Assembly: GCA_029961685.1 (NCBI GenBank) | Contig: JARWKL010000015.1 | Location: 17,854,801 to 17,918,800 of the forward strand | Origin: Aristolochia californica | Taxonomy: Eukaryota; Streptophyta; Magnoliopsida; Piperales; Aristolochiaceae | DNA: 64,000 bases | Direction of reading: 5' to 3' | Part shown: positions 1-9,900 of the stretch, one piece after another | How positions within the stretch are numbered: position 1 is the stretch's first letter | Layout: each line of letters starts with the position of its first letter | Notes under the pieces: model-generated | The model's database searches: none | Told to the model about the DNA's origin: nothing | What the model saw: the letters and a program-made list of their open reading frames with translations, nothing else | Program-made: the position numbers and the translations under genes

Positions 1-91
1 TGTCAGGAAGACCTAAGGGTAATGGATTTTCCATATCCATTAAATAGAAAAAACTCATCAATTTTTACAAAGCTAAGAGATTTAGCTTTTT

Positions 92-265
92 TTAAATTTT
101 TTCGATCTTGCATCGTAGTCTATGGATGCGATTCGTATATCTTTCCCAATGGAAATAGTACATCTCCATGGAATAGATTGTATCATCTTCAGGTTGAAGC
201 TTGTTTCTTAGTAAGAGGGTGAAGGCAAGGCCATCTCTCTTTCTTTGTAAACGATCTAAAAGTTT
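92..265 (-). pseudogene. Short open stretch downstream of the viroplasmin-like fragment
   Basis: On the minus strand a frame stays open for 57 codons, from just after a TAA at 266-268 to a TAA at 92-94, directly downstream of the viroplasmin-like fragment but in a different frame. The residues are mixed charged and aromatic (for example the run MEMYYFHWERY), more protein-like than the low-complexity frames of the satellite. It may be a continuation of the same dead polyprotein after a second frameshift, but I do not recognise a domain. A smaller plus-strand frame over the same bases (22-222) has no recognisable features. Confidence 0.25.
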
Positions 266-276
266 TTACCTATAGA

Positions 277-598
277 TCATCTATTTTTAGATCTTGTCCA
301 TGCTTGTTTACTTGTCCGGAATTTCCTATGAGAAGTTTTGGGAAATCTTATGACTTGTGGTTGGGCTTCTTTCCAGCTGTCATATATTCCTGTTTCTCTT
401 CCTATGAAAACAACTTACTAGTATTTTTTTTTCTGGTTTTCCATATATACTTGTAGAGCCTTCTCCTGTTGAAGCGGTGTCTACAAGTTGAGATACGATT
501 TCTTCTTCGGTCATTCTGTAGATCTCACTTTGTAGAATGATTACCAAATCTTCTAAGAATTGCTTAGATCGCCTATTCTTGAAGTTCAAGTTGTTCAA
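277..598 (-). pseudogene. Broken ORF with a viroplasmin / RNase H1 N-terminal-like domain
   Basis: Two minus-strand frames adjoin here. The first is open from 598 down to a stop at 380 (72 codons from a TTG; first in-frame ATG at 514-512) and is acidic and polar in its middle. The second is open from about 414 down to a stop at 277-279 (about 46 codons), overlaps the end of the first in another frame, and contains the motif GIYDSW preceded by a hydrophobic strand and followed by a basic, K/R-rich segment. That pattern matches the small fold shared by caulimovirus transactivator/viroplasmin proteins and the N-terminus of eukaryotic RNase H1. The frame change lies close to a run of nine A (minus strand), a likely slippage site, so a frameshift within one original gene is the simplest reading. 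The Met-tRNA primer-like site lies about 30 bp upstream. Assignment is from motif recognition only. Confidence 0.5.
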
Positions 599-625
599 TC
601 CTGATTATGGTATCAAAAGCACTAT

Positions 626-637
626 TGCCTGATACCA
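626..637 (-). other. Primer-binding-site-like motif (initiator Met tRNA)
   Basis: The minus strand reads TGGTATCAGGCA. The first nine bases match TGGTATCAGAGC, the complement of the 3' end of plant initiator Met tRNA that primes caulimovirids and many plant LTR elements. The match breaks after nine bases. An inverted partner TGGTATCA lies on the plus strand at 608-615, so 608-637 can fold as a hairpin with 8 bp arms. The viroplasmin-like frame begins about 30 bp downstream, as expected if this is the primer site. Confidence 0.45.
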
Positions 638-1130
638 ATAAATACACACAACGAGTCTCTAGCAAACTTAACAGGCTAAACAGCGGATGACATGGTGAAC
701 CTAGGGATGAGGGCACCAGAACTAGATCCTAGGGATCACAACTACATACTGACTATAGGGAGCGAAAAACAACGATGACTCACACAATACTATTCCTACA
801 GTCACACTTCGACAGTCTTTCATTTCACCATCATATTACTCTTGCTTCCTACCACATGTCACTGCTATGTACTCATTTGTGTCTATTTTCATAGCTATCT
901 AATAGGCCCAACATGACTTCTGCTGCTACTTAAAACTTCTTCGGGGTTTGACCCTATTCCTGTGGCTTACCACCACGTGGGAAATCCATCAATACGGTCC
1001 TCACGGTCTCCAGAGGGCCCCAAGCAGTTACTATTTACTGTTGCAGCTCCATGGCTGCTTCAGCAGGGTTGAGCACAACTCCGTTTCGTTTTCTACCTCG
1101 GAGCGTAGCAGAATAATTCGAAGCCTCTAG
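638..1130. other. Leader- or LTR-like stretch without a recognised gene
   Basis: About 490 bp of sequence with higher GC than the rest of the window and no convincing ORF. It has two direct copies of CCTAGGGAT (700-708 and 729-737) and a palindromic G-box-like CCACGTGG at 973-980. On the minus strand it lies between the TATA-like motif and the primer-like site, so it could be the 3' part of an LTR or a pararetroviral leader. I see no clean TG...CA boundary next to the primer-like site, which argues against a standard LTR. Confidence 0.3.
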
Positions 1131-1177
1131 CTTCTGTCCTATTTGGCACTATTTCGATACTATTTCTTTTTGACAAG

Positions 1178-1266
1178 TGAACAGTAAACATGAATAGTAA
1201 CATGAAAAGTAACCATGAATAGTAAAGATGAACAGTACTTTTGAATAGTAACTTTGGAACAGTAAA
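1178..1266. repeat. Degenerate minisatellite, about 7 units of 12-14 bp
   Basis: Consecutive units follow the pattern TGAAYAGTAA plus two to four variable bases (TGAACAGTAA, TGAATAGTAA, TGAAAAGTAA, TGAATAGTAA, TGAACAGTAC, then two further units starting with G). On the minus strand the unit reads as TTACTRTTCA. The block lies just downstream of the TATA-like motif in the minus direction, so it could be enhancer- or leader-associated repetition of the retroelement fragment. Confidence 0.7.
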
Positions 1267-1284
1267 AGCAAACACTGTGGAGAT

Positions 1285-1295
1285 CATATATATAG
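1285..1295 (-). promoter_or_regulatory. TATA-box-like motif
   Basis: The minus strand reads CTATATATATG, a good plant TATA-box match. It lies upstream, in the minus direction, of the minisatellite, leader-like stretch and primer-like site, so it would be placed correctly to drive the degraded element. In AT-rich DNA such a match can arise by chance, and no transcription start can be shown. Confidence 0.3.
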
Positions 1296-1320
1296 ATGAA
1301 GAATATAAACAGTAATAACA

Positions 1321-1343
1321 AATATTGTACGAAGCACAATATT
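1321..1343. repeat. Perfect 8-bp inverted repeat near the satellite edge
   Basis: AATATTGT (1321-1328) and ACAATATT (1336-1343) are exact reverse complements around a 7-base loop, ACGAAGC. It lies in the AT-rich junction (about 1267-1403), which otherwise shows no feature and no similarity to the satellite monomer. The hairpin is too short to assign a role. Confidence 0.5.
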
Positions 1344-1403
1344 ACGAACATGCGGAAAATATAAAAATATTTTTCAAACAAAAATAAAACAACTAAAGAC
1401 AAA

Positions 1404-4400
1404 AACAAGTTGAAGATGTAAATGACCTAATGATCAAAAAATTTCAAGGAATTGAAAAAATTTAATTCTCAAGTTAACGTGTGGTCGAATATTTACTAGA
1501 GCCAAACAACCCACTTTTTTCCTATCCTTAAAAATCACAGATACTTTTTGGAATTATCTCTCTTAGCATTTGTGCATTTCCATTTTGGATGTTCAATTTT
1601 TTTTCAAATCCAAACTTGTCCTACTTTTCTCATATATAAAATGATCCAACCAAAATGAAAATTTTAGAGTTTATGTATGCAAAAAAATTTGAAAACTATA
1701 ATAAATGAAAGAGAAGAAAATTATTTCACGCACTAAAAATGAAATCCAAAGTTTCGTTATCCATGTTTGGGAAATTCCACTAGTACAACCCCTAATGGCA
1801 TGGTGGAATTTAATAAGAAAGAGATTTCTCATTGATCCTAACATGTATTAAATGAGGAGCATATGCATGCAAAAAACATGTTGAAGATCCAAATGACCTA
1901 ATGATCCAAAAATTTCAAGAAGAAGAAAAAATTAAATTCTCAAGTTAACGTGTGGTTGGATATTTTACCCGACCCAAACAACCCAGTTTTTGCCTATCCT
2001 TAAAAATCAAAGATACTTTTTGGAATTATCTCTCTCAACATATGTGCATTTCCATTTTGGACGTTCTATTTTTTTTTCAAATCCAAACTTGTCCCTCTTT
2101 TCTTGTAAACAAAACGATCACAACAAAATGAAAATTTTAGAGTTTATGTATGCAAAAAAATTTGAAAAGTATAATAAATGTAAGTGAAGAAAATTATTTC
2201 ACGCACTAAAAATGAACTCCAAAGTTTTGTTATCCATGTTTGGGAAATTCCACTAGTACAACCCCAAATGGTTTGGTGGAATTTTATAAGAAAGAGATTT
2301 CTAGTTGATCCTAAAAAGTTTAAATGTGGTGGATATGCAAGCCAGACACATGTTGAAGACACAAATGACCTAATGATCCAAAAATTTCAAGGAGTAGAAA
2401 AAATTAAATTCTCAAGTTAACGTGTGGTTGGATATTTACTAGAGCCAAACAACCCACTTTTGCCTATACTTAAAAATTACAGATACTTTTTGGAATTATC
2501 TCTCTCAGCATTTGTGAATTTCCATTTTGGATGTTCAATTTTTTTTCAATTCCAAACTTGTCCCACTTTTCTCGTAAACTAAATGATCACAACAAAATGA
2601 AAATTTTAGAGTATTTGTATGCAAAAAAAATTGAAAATTATAATAAATGTAAGTGAAGAAAATTATTTCACGCACTAAAAATGAACTCCAAAGATTCGTA
2701 ATTCTTGTTTTGGAAATTCCACTAGTACAACCCCTAATGGCTTGGTGAAATTTTATAAGAAAGAGGTTTCTAATTGATCCAAGCATTTTTTAAATTTGGT
2801 GGATATGCATGCCAAAAGCATGTTGAAGATGCCAATGGCCTAATGATCCAAAAATTTCAAGGAGTAGAAAAAAATTAAATTCTGAAGTTAACTTGTGGTT
2901 GGATATTTACCAGAGCCCAACAACCCACTTTCTACCTATCCTTAAAAATCACAGATACTTTTTGGAATTATCTCTCTCAGCATTTGTGCATTTCCATTTT
3001 GGATGTTTAATTTTTTTTTCAAATCCAAACTTGTCCCACTTTTCTCGTAAACAAAACGATCACAAAAAAAAAATGAAAATTTTAGAGTTTACGTATGCAA
3101 AAAAATTTGAAAACTATAATAAATTTAAGAGAAGAAAATTATTTTACGAACTAAAAATGAACTCCAAAGTTTTGTTATCCATGTTTTGGAAATTTCACTA
3201 GAACAACCCCTAATAGCTTGGTGGTATTTTATAAGAAAGAGATTTCTAATTGATCCTAACATGTTTTAAATGTGGTGGATATGCATTCCAGAAACATGTT
3301 GGAGATGCAAATGACCTAATGATCCAAAAATTTCAAGGAGAAGAAAAAATTAAATTCTCAAGTTAACGTGTGGTTGAATATTTAGCAGAGCCAAATAGCC
3401 CACTTTTTGCCTATCCTTAAAAATCACATATACTTTTTGGAATTATCTCTCTCAGCATTTGTGGATTTCCATTTTGGATGTTCAATTTTTTTTCAAATCC
3501 AAACTTTTCCCACTTTTCTCGTAAACAAAACGATCACAACAAAATGAAAATTTTAGAGTTTATGTATGCAAAAAAATTTGAAAACTATAATAAATGTAAG
3601 TGCAGAAAATTATTTCACGCACTAGAAATGAACTCCAAAGTTTCGTTATCCATGTTTGAGAAATTCCACAGGTACAATCCCTAATAGCTTGGTGGAATTT
3701 TATAAGAAAGAGATTTCTAATCTATCCTAACATGTTTTAAATGTGGTGGATATGCATGCTAGAAACATGTTAAAGATGCAAATGACCTAATGATCCAAAA
3801 ATTTTAAGGAGTAGAAAAATTTAAACTCTCAAGTTAACGTGTGGTTGGATATTTAGAAGAGCCAAACAACCCACTTTTTGCCTTTCCTTAAAAATCATAG
3901 ATACTTTTTGGAATTATCTCTCTCAGCATTTGTGCATTTCCATTTTGGATGTTCGATTTTGTTTCAAATCCACACTTGTTCCACTTTTCTCGTAAACAAA
4001 AAGATTACAACAAAATGAAAATTGTAGAGTTTATGTATGCAAAAAAAATTGAAAACTATAATAAATGTAAGTGCAGAAAATTATTTCACGCACTAAAAAT
4101 GAACTCCAATGATTCGAAATCCATGTTTGGGAAATTCCACAAGTACAATCCCTAATAGCTTGGGGGAATTTTATAAAAAAGAGATTTGTAATTGATCCTA
4201 ACATGTCTTAATTGTGAGGGATATGCATGCCAAAAACATGTTGAAGATGCAAATGACCTATTGATCCAAAAATTTAAAGGAGAAGAAAAAATTAAATTCT
4301 CAAGTTAACGTGTGGTTGGATATTTACCAAAGCCAAACAACCCACTTTTTGCCTATCCTCAAAAATCACAGATACTTTTTGGAATTATCTCTCTCAGCAT

Positions 4401-5165
4401 TTGTGTATTTCCATTTTGGATGTTAAATTTTTTTTCATATCCAAACTCTTCCCACTTTTCTCGTAAACAAAATGATCACAACAAAATGAAAATTTTAAAG
4501 TTCTTGTATGAAAAAAATTTTGAAAACTATAATAAACGTAAGTGAAGAAAATTATTTCACGCACTAAAAATGAACTCCAAATTTTTGTTATCCTTGTTTG
4601 GGAAATTCCACTAGTACAACCCCTAGTGGCTTTGTGGAATTTTATAAGAAAGAGATTTCTAATTGATCCAAGCATGTTTTAAATGTGGTGGATATGCATG
4701 CCAAAAACTTGTGAAGATGCCAATGACCTAATGATCAAAAAATTTCAAGGAGTAAAAAAAATTAAATTCTCAAGTTAACGTGTGGTTTGATATTTATCAG
4801 AGTAAAACAACCCACTTTTTGCCTATCCTTAAAGATCACGGATACTTTTTGGAATTATCTCTCTCAGTATTTGTGCATTTCCATTTTGGATGTTTAATTC
4901 TTTTTCAAATCCAAACTTGTCCCACTTTTCTCGTAAACAAAACGATCACAACAAAATGAAAATTTTAGAGTTTACATATGTAAAAAAATTTGAAAACTAT
5001 AATAAATGTAAGAGAAGAAAATTATTTCACGAACTAAAAAGGAACTCCAAAGTTTTTTATCCATGTTTTGGAAATTCCACTAGTACACCCTAATAGCTTG
5101 GTGGTATTTTATAAGAAAGAGATTTCTAATTGATCCTAACATGTTTTAAATGTGGTGGATATGCA
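1404..5165. repeat. Satellite array, edge subfamily, left part (about 8 monomers)
   Basis: Direct tandem copies of the ~470 bp unit start abruptly at about 1404. Spacings measured at one landmark here are 476, 471, 471 and 470 bp. This left part differs from the bulk of the array at diagnostic sites: most copies read GAGTTTATGTATGC or a close variant where later copies read GAGTTCATGTATGC, and CCTTAAAAATCAC where later copies mostly read CCTTCAAAATCAC. The first monomers after 1404 are among the more diverged. No gene is present; the open frames seen are satellite frames. Confidence 0.95.
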
Positions 5166-5248
5166 TGTTAAGCACCTTTCCAATACTACCCAAAAGACCG
5201 GCCTATTAGGAGCGGAAGACATAGGTACTTAACCCCTGGACCATAACA
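5166..5248 (-). repeat. 3' LTR of the miniature element (minus-strand orientation)
   Basis: 83 bp beginning TGTTAAGCACC and ending CATAACA on the plus strand, with canonical TG...CA ends. It aligns without gaps to the other LTR, with eight substitutions by my count. Confidence 0.85.
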
Positions 5249-5263
5249 GTACACCCCAGCCTC
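5249..5263 (-). other. Polypurine-tract-like segment
   Basis: Read on the minus strand, the bases just before the 3' LTR are purine-rich (GAGGCTGGGG then TGTAC). This is the expected place of the plus-strand primer. It is imperfect, with pyrimidines inside the tract. Confidence 0.45.
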
Positions 5264-5397
5264 CCGAGCCGACGACCACAGTGGCCTTAACACAACAACG
5301 GGGACCGGGTCAGGAGCTCATACTCCCTTACGGCTCCCTGCCAGGGGCGTGCTGTCCACCTGCGCACGCGGGGACTTGAAGTCTGGATGTAGCGCCT

Positions 5398-5409
5398 GCT
5401 CTGATACCA
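5398..5409 (-). other. Primer binding site for initiator Met tRNA
   Basis: The plus strand reads GCTCTGATACCA; the minus strand is TGGTATCAGAGC, exactly complementary to the 3' end of plant initiator Met tRNA. It lies two bases internal to the 5' LTR, as reverse-transcription priming requires. It fixes the orientation of the element. Confidence 0.9.
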
Positions 5410-5411
5410 AA

Positions 5412-5494
5412 TGTTAAGCACCTAGCCAATACTACCAAAAAGACCGGCATATTAGGAGAGGAAGACATAGGTACTTAACCCCAAGACCATAATA
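5412..5494 (-). repeat. 5' LTR of the miniature element (minus-strand orientation)
   Basis: On the plus strand it begins TGTTAAGCACC and ends ACCATAATA; the expected CA-type end is mutated (its partner LTR ends ACCATAACA). On the minus strand it ends ...CTTAACA, two bases before the primer site, which identifies it as the 5' LTR. The length equals that of the partner LTR. Confidence 0.85.
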
Positions 5495-6900
5495 GCAAGC
5501 GAGAAACAAGTTGGAGATGCAAATGACCTAATGATCCAAAAAATTCAAGGAGTAGAAAAAATTAAATTCTAGAGTTAACATGTGGTTGTATATTTAGCAG
5601 AGCCAAACAACCCACTTTTTGCCTATCCTTAAAAATCATAGATACTTCTTAGAATTATCTCTCTCAGCATTTGTGCATTTCCATTTTGGAAGTTCAATTT
5701 TTTTTCAAATCCAAACTTGTCCCACTTTTCTCGTAAACAAAACGATCACAACAAAATGAAAATTTTATAGTTTATGTATGCAAAAAATTTGAAAACTATA
5801 ATAAATGTAAGTGAAGAAAATTATTTCACGCACTAAAAATGAACTCCAAAGTTTCTTATCCATGTTTGGGAAATTCCACTAGTACAACCCCTAATAGTTT
5901 GGTGGAATTTTATAAGAAAGAGATTTCTAATTGATCCTAACATGTTTTAAATGAGGTGGATATGCATGCCAGAAACATGTTGAAGATGCAAATGGACTAA
6001 TGATCCAAAAATTTCAAGGAGTAGAAAAAATTAAATTTCAAGTTAACGTGTGGTTGGATATTTAGCAGAGCCAAACAACCCACTTTTTGCCTTTCCTTAA
6101 AAATCACAGATACTTTTTGGAATTATCTCTCTCAGTATTTGTCTATTTCCATTTTGGATGTTCAATTTTTTTACAAATCCAAACTTGTCCCACTTTTCTT
6201 GTAAACAAACCGATCACAATGAAATGAAAATTTTTGAATTTATGTATGCAAAAAAATTTGAAAACTATAATAAATGTCAGTGAAGAAAATTATTTCACGC
6301 ACTAAAAATGAACTCCAAAGTTTTGTTATCTATATTTGGGAAATTCCATTTTATACAACCCCTAATAGCTTGGTGGAATTTTATAAGAAAGAGATTTCTA
6401 ATTGATCCTAACATGTTTTAACGGAGGTGGATATGCATGTCAGAAACATGTTGAAAATGCAAATGACCTAATGATCCAAAAATTTCAAGGAGCAGAAAAA
6501 ATTAAGTTCTCAAGTTAACGTGTGGTTGGATAATTACTAGAGCCAAACAACCTACTTTTTGCCTATCCTTCAAAATCACAGATACTTTTTAGAATTATCT
6601 CTCTCAGCTTTTGTGCACTTCCATTTTGGATGTTCAATTTTTTTTTCAAATCCAAACTTGTCCCACTTTTCTCGTAAACAAAACGATCACAACAAAAGGA
6701 AAATTTTACAATGTATGTATGCAAAAAAATTTGAAAACTATAGTAAATGAAAGAATATTATTTCAAGCACTAAAAGTGCACTCCAAAGTTTTGTTATCCA
6801 TGTTTGAGAAATTCCACTAGTACAACCCCTAATAGCTAGGTGGAATTTTATATGAAAGAGATTTCTAATTCATCCTAACATGTTTTAAATGTGGTGGATA
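5495..6900. repeat. Satellite array, edge subfamily, right of the insertion
   Basis: The monomer broken by the miniature element resumes with GAGAAACAAGTTGGAGATGC and continues in register. Copies here still mostly carry the edge-type bases (for example AGTTTATGTATGC near 5768), with mixed or mutated forms near 6238 and 6705. From about 7178 on, copies read GAGTTCATG, so the switch to the main subfamily falls at about 6.7-7.1 kb. Confidence 0.9.
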
Positions 6901-9900
6901 TACATGCCAGAAACATGTTGAAGATGCAAATGACCTAATGATCCAAAAATATCAAGGAGTAGAAAAAATTACATTCTCAAGTTAACATGTGATTGGATAT
7001 TTACCAGAGCCAAACAACCCACTTTTTGCCTATCCATCAAAATCACAAGTACTTTTCGAAATTATCTCCCTCAGGATTTGTGCATATCCATTTTGGATGT
7101 TCGATTTTTTTTCAAATCCTAACTAGTCCCACTTTTCTCGTAAACAAAACGATCACAACAAAATGAAAATTTTAGAGTTCATGTAAGCAAAAAAAATTGA
7201 AAACTATAATAAATGTAAGAAAATTATTTCACGCACTAAAAATGAACTCCAAAGTTTAGATATCCAAGTTTGGGAAATTCCACTAGTACAACCACTAATA
7301 GCTAGGTGGAATTTTATAAGAAAGAGATTTGTAATTGATCCTAACATTTTTAAATGTGGTGCATATGCATGCTAGAAACATGTTGAAGATGTAAATGACC
7401 TAATGATCCAAAAATTTCAAGGAGTAGAAAAATATTAAATTCTCAAGTTAACGCGTGGTTGGATATTTACCAGAGCCAAACAACCCAGTTTTTGTATATC
7501 CTTCAAAATCATAGATACTTTTTGGAATTATCTCTCTCAGCATTTGTTCATTTTCATTTGGATGTTCGATTTTCTTTCTAAGCCAAACATGTCCCTCTTT
7601 TCTCATAAACAAAACGATCACACCAAAATGAAAATTTTAGAGTTCATGTATGCAAAAAAATTTGAAAACTATAATAAATGTAAGTGAAGAAAATTATTTC
7701 ACGCACTAAAAATGAACTCCAAAGTTTTGTTATCCCTGTTTGGGAAATTCCACTAGTACAAACCCTAATAGCTAAGTGGAATTTTATACGAAAGAGATTT
7801 GTAATTGATCCTAATGTTTTAAAAAGTGGTGCATATGCATGCCTGAAACATGTTGAAGATGTAAATGACCTAATGATCCAAAATTTTCTAGGAGTAGAAA
7901 AAAATTAAATTCTCAAGTTAACGTGTGGTTGGATAATTACCAGAGACAAGCAACCCACTTTTAGACTATCCTTCAAAATCACAGTTACTTTTTGGAATTA
8001 TCTCTCTCAGCATTTGTGCATTTCCTTCTTGGATGTTCAAATTTTTTTTCTAATCCAAACTTGTCCCACTTTACTCGTAAACAAAACGATCACAACAAAA
8101 TGAAAATTTTAGAGTTCATGTATGCCAAAAAAAATTGAAAACTATAATAAATGTCAGTGAAGAAAATTATATCATACACTAAAAATGAACTCCAAAGTTT
8201 TGTTATCCATGTTTTGGAAATTCACCTAGTACAACCCCAAATAGCTTGGTGGAATTTTATAAGAAAGAGATTTCTAATTGATCCTAACATGTTTTAAAAG
8301 TGGTGGATATGCATGCCAGAAACATGTTGAAGAAGCAAATTACCTAATGATCCAAAAATTTCAAGAAGTAGAAAAAAATTAAATTCTCAAGTAACGCGTG
8401 GTTGGATATTTACCATAGCCAAACAACCTATTTTTTTCCTATCCATCAAAATCACAAATACTTTTTGGAATTATCACTTTTACCATTTGTGCATTTCCAT
8501 TTTGGATGTTCGATTTTTTTTCAAATTCAAACTTGTCCCACTTTTCTTGTAAACAAAACGATCACAACAAAATGAAAATTTTCGTGTTCATGTATGCAGA
8601 AAAATTTGAAAACTATAATAAATGTAGGTGAAGAAATTATTTCACGCACTAAAAATGAACTCTATAGTTTTGTTATCTATGTTTGGGAAATTCCACTAGG
8701 ACAACCTCTAATAGCTAGGTCGAATTTTATAAGAAAGAGATTTCTAATTGATTCTAACATGTTTTAAATGTGGTGGATATGCAAGCTAGAAACATGTTGA
8801 AGATGCAAATCACCTAATCATCCAAAAATTTCATGAAATAGAAAAAAAAAATTCTCAAGTTCACGTGTGGTTGGATATTTACCAGAGCCAAACAACCCAC
8901 TTTTTGCCTATCCTTCAAAATCACAGATACTTTTTGGAATTATCTCTCTCAGCATTTGTGCATTTCCATTTTGGATGTTCTATTTTTTTTCAAATCCAAA
9001 CTAGTCCCCTTTTCTCATAAACAAAACAATCACAACAAAATGGAAATTTCAGGCAAAAAATTTGAAAACAATAATAAATGTAAGCCAAGAAAATTATTTC
9101 ATGCACTAAAAATAAACTCTAGAGTTTTGATCTCCATGTTTGGGAAATTCCATTAGTAAAACCCCTAATAGCTTGGTGGAATTTTATAAGAAAAAGATTT
9201 CTAATTGAACTAACATGTTTTAAATATGGTGGATATGCATGCCAAAAACATGTTGAAGATGCAAATGACCTAATGATCGAAAAATTTCAAGGAGTAGAAA
9301 AAAATTAAATTCTCAAGTTAACGTGTGGTTGGATATTTACTAGAGCCAAACAACCCACTTTTTGCCTATCCTTCAAAATCACAAATACTTTTTGGAATTA
9401 TCTCTCTCAGCATTTGTGCATTTCCATTTTGCTTGTTTGGTTTTTTTTCAAATCCAAACTTCTCCCACTTTTCTCGTAAACAAAATGATCACAACAAAAT
9501 GAAAATTTTAGAGTTCATGTATGCACAAAAAATTGAAACCTATAATAAATGAAAGTTAAGAGAATTATTTCACGCGCTAAAAATTAACTCCAAATTTTTG
9601 TTATCCATGTTTGGGAAATTCCACTAGTACAAACCCTAATAGCTTGGTGGAATTTTATACGAAAGAGATTTGCAATTGATCCTAATGCTTTATAATATGG
9701 TGCATATGCTTGCCAGAAACATGTTGAAGATGTAAATGACCTAATGATCCAAAAATTTCAAGGACTAGAAAAAAATTAAATTCTCAAGTTAACGTGTGGT
9801 TGGATATTTACCAGAGATAAACAACCCACTTTTAGCCTATCCTTCAAAATCACAGTTACTTTTGGGAATTATCTCTCTCAGCATTTGTGCATTTCCTTTT

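Larger units (their letters stand above)
1..1300 (-). mobile_element. Degraded endogenous pararetrovirus- or LTR-retroelement-like fragment, open at the left edge
   Basis: This is the only sizeable stretch outside the satellite and the small LTR element. Read on the minus strand it has an ordered set of retroelement-like parts: a TATA-like motif (1285-1295), a leader-like stretch of about 650 bp without a convincing reading frame, a Met-tRNA primer-site-like motif (629-637), then broken reading frames, one with a viroplasmin-like motif (277-414). That order (promoter, leader, primer site, ORF) is what caulimovirids and LTR elements share. The fragment continues beyond base 1. I see no second LTR, no reverse transcriptase and no protease inside the window, so its class is not settled. 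It could be an endogenous caulimovirid, or a retrotransposon that carries the same fold. Frames are interrupted, so it is presumably dead. Confidence 0.45.
5166..5494 (-). mobile_element. TRIM/SMART-type miniature LTR retrotransposon, non-autonomous, 329 bp
   Basis: Two 83 bp direct repeats (5166-5248 and 5412-5494) flank a 163 bp GC-rich internal region with no coding capacity. On the minus strand the order is 5' LTR, two bases, a perfect 12-base Met-tRNA primer site (5398-5409), internal region, a purine-rich tract, 3' LTR. This is the structure of terminal-repeat retrotransposons in miniature; the very small total length resembles the SMART class of plants. The LTRs differ at 8 of 83 sites by my count with no indels, so the insertion is not very recent. 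The target is satellite, interrupted between GGATATGCA and the GAAACA..GTTG part of a monomer. A clean 5-bp target duplication is not evident (left flank ATGCA; right flank TAGCA or GCAAG depending on the end chosen). Confidence 0.85.

Noticed and set aside
948..1130. Plus-strand 60-codon frame in the left flank
   Set aside because: Short, no recognisable domain, and opposite to the orientation implied by the primer-like site and viroplasmin-like motif.
638..1300. A complete LTR upstream (minus strand) of the primer-like site
   Set aside because: No TG...CA boundaries and no second copy in the window. Leader of a pararetrovirus is equally possible, so it was left unassigned.
5249..5411. A gene or tRNA in the GC-rich insert
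   Set aside because: No ORF of note and no tRNA cloverleaf; its position between two LTRs with a primer site explains it as the internal region of a miniature element.
5166..5494. Cassandra-type TRIM carrying 5S rRNA promoter sequence
   Set aside because: The 83 bp LTRs are too short for that family and no 5S internal promoter boxes were recognised.
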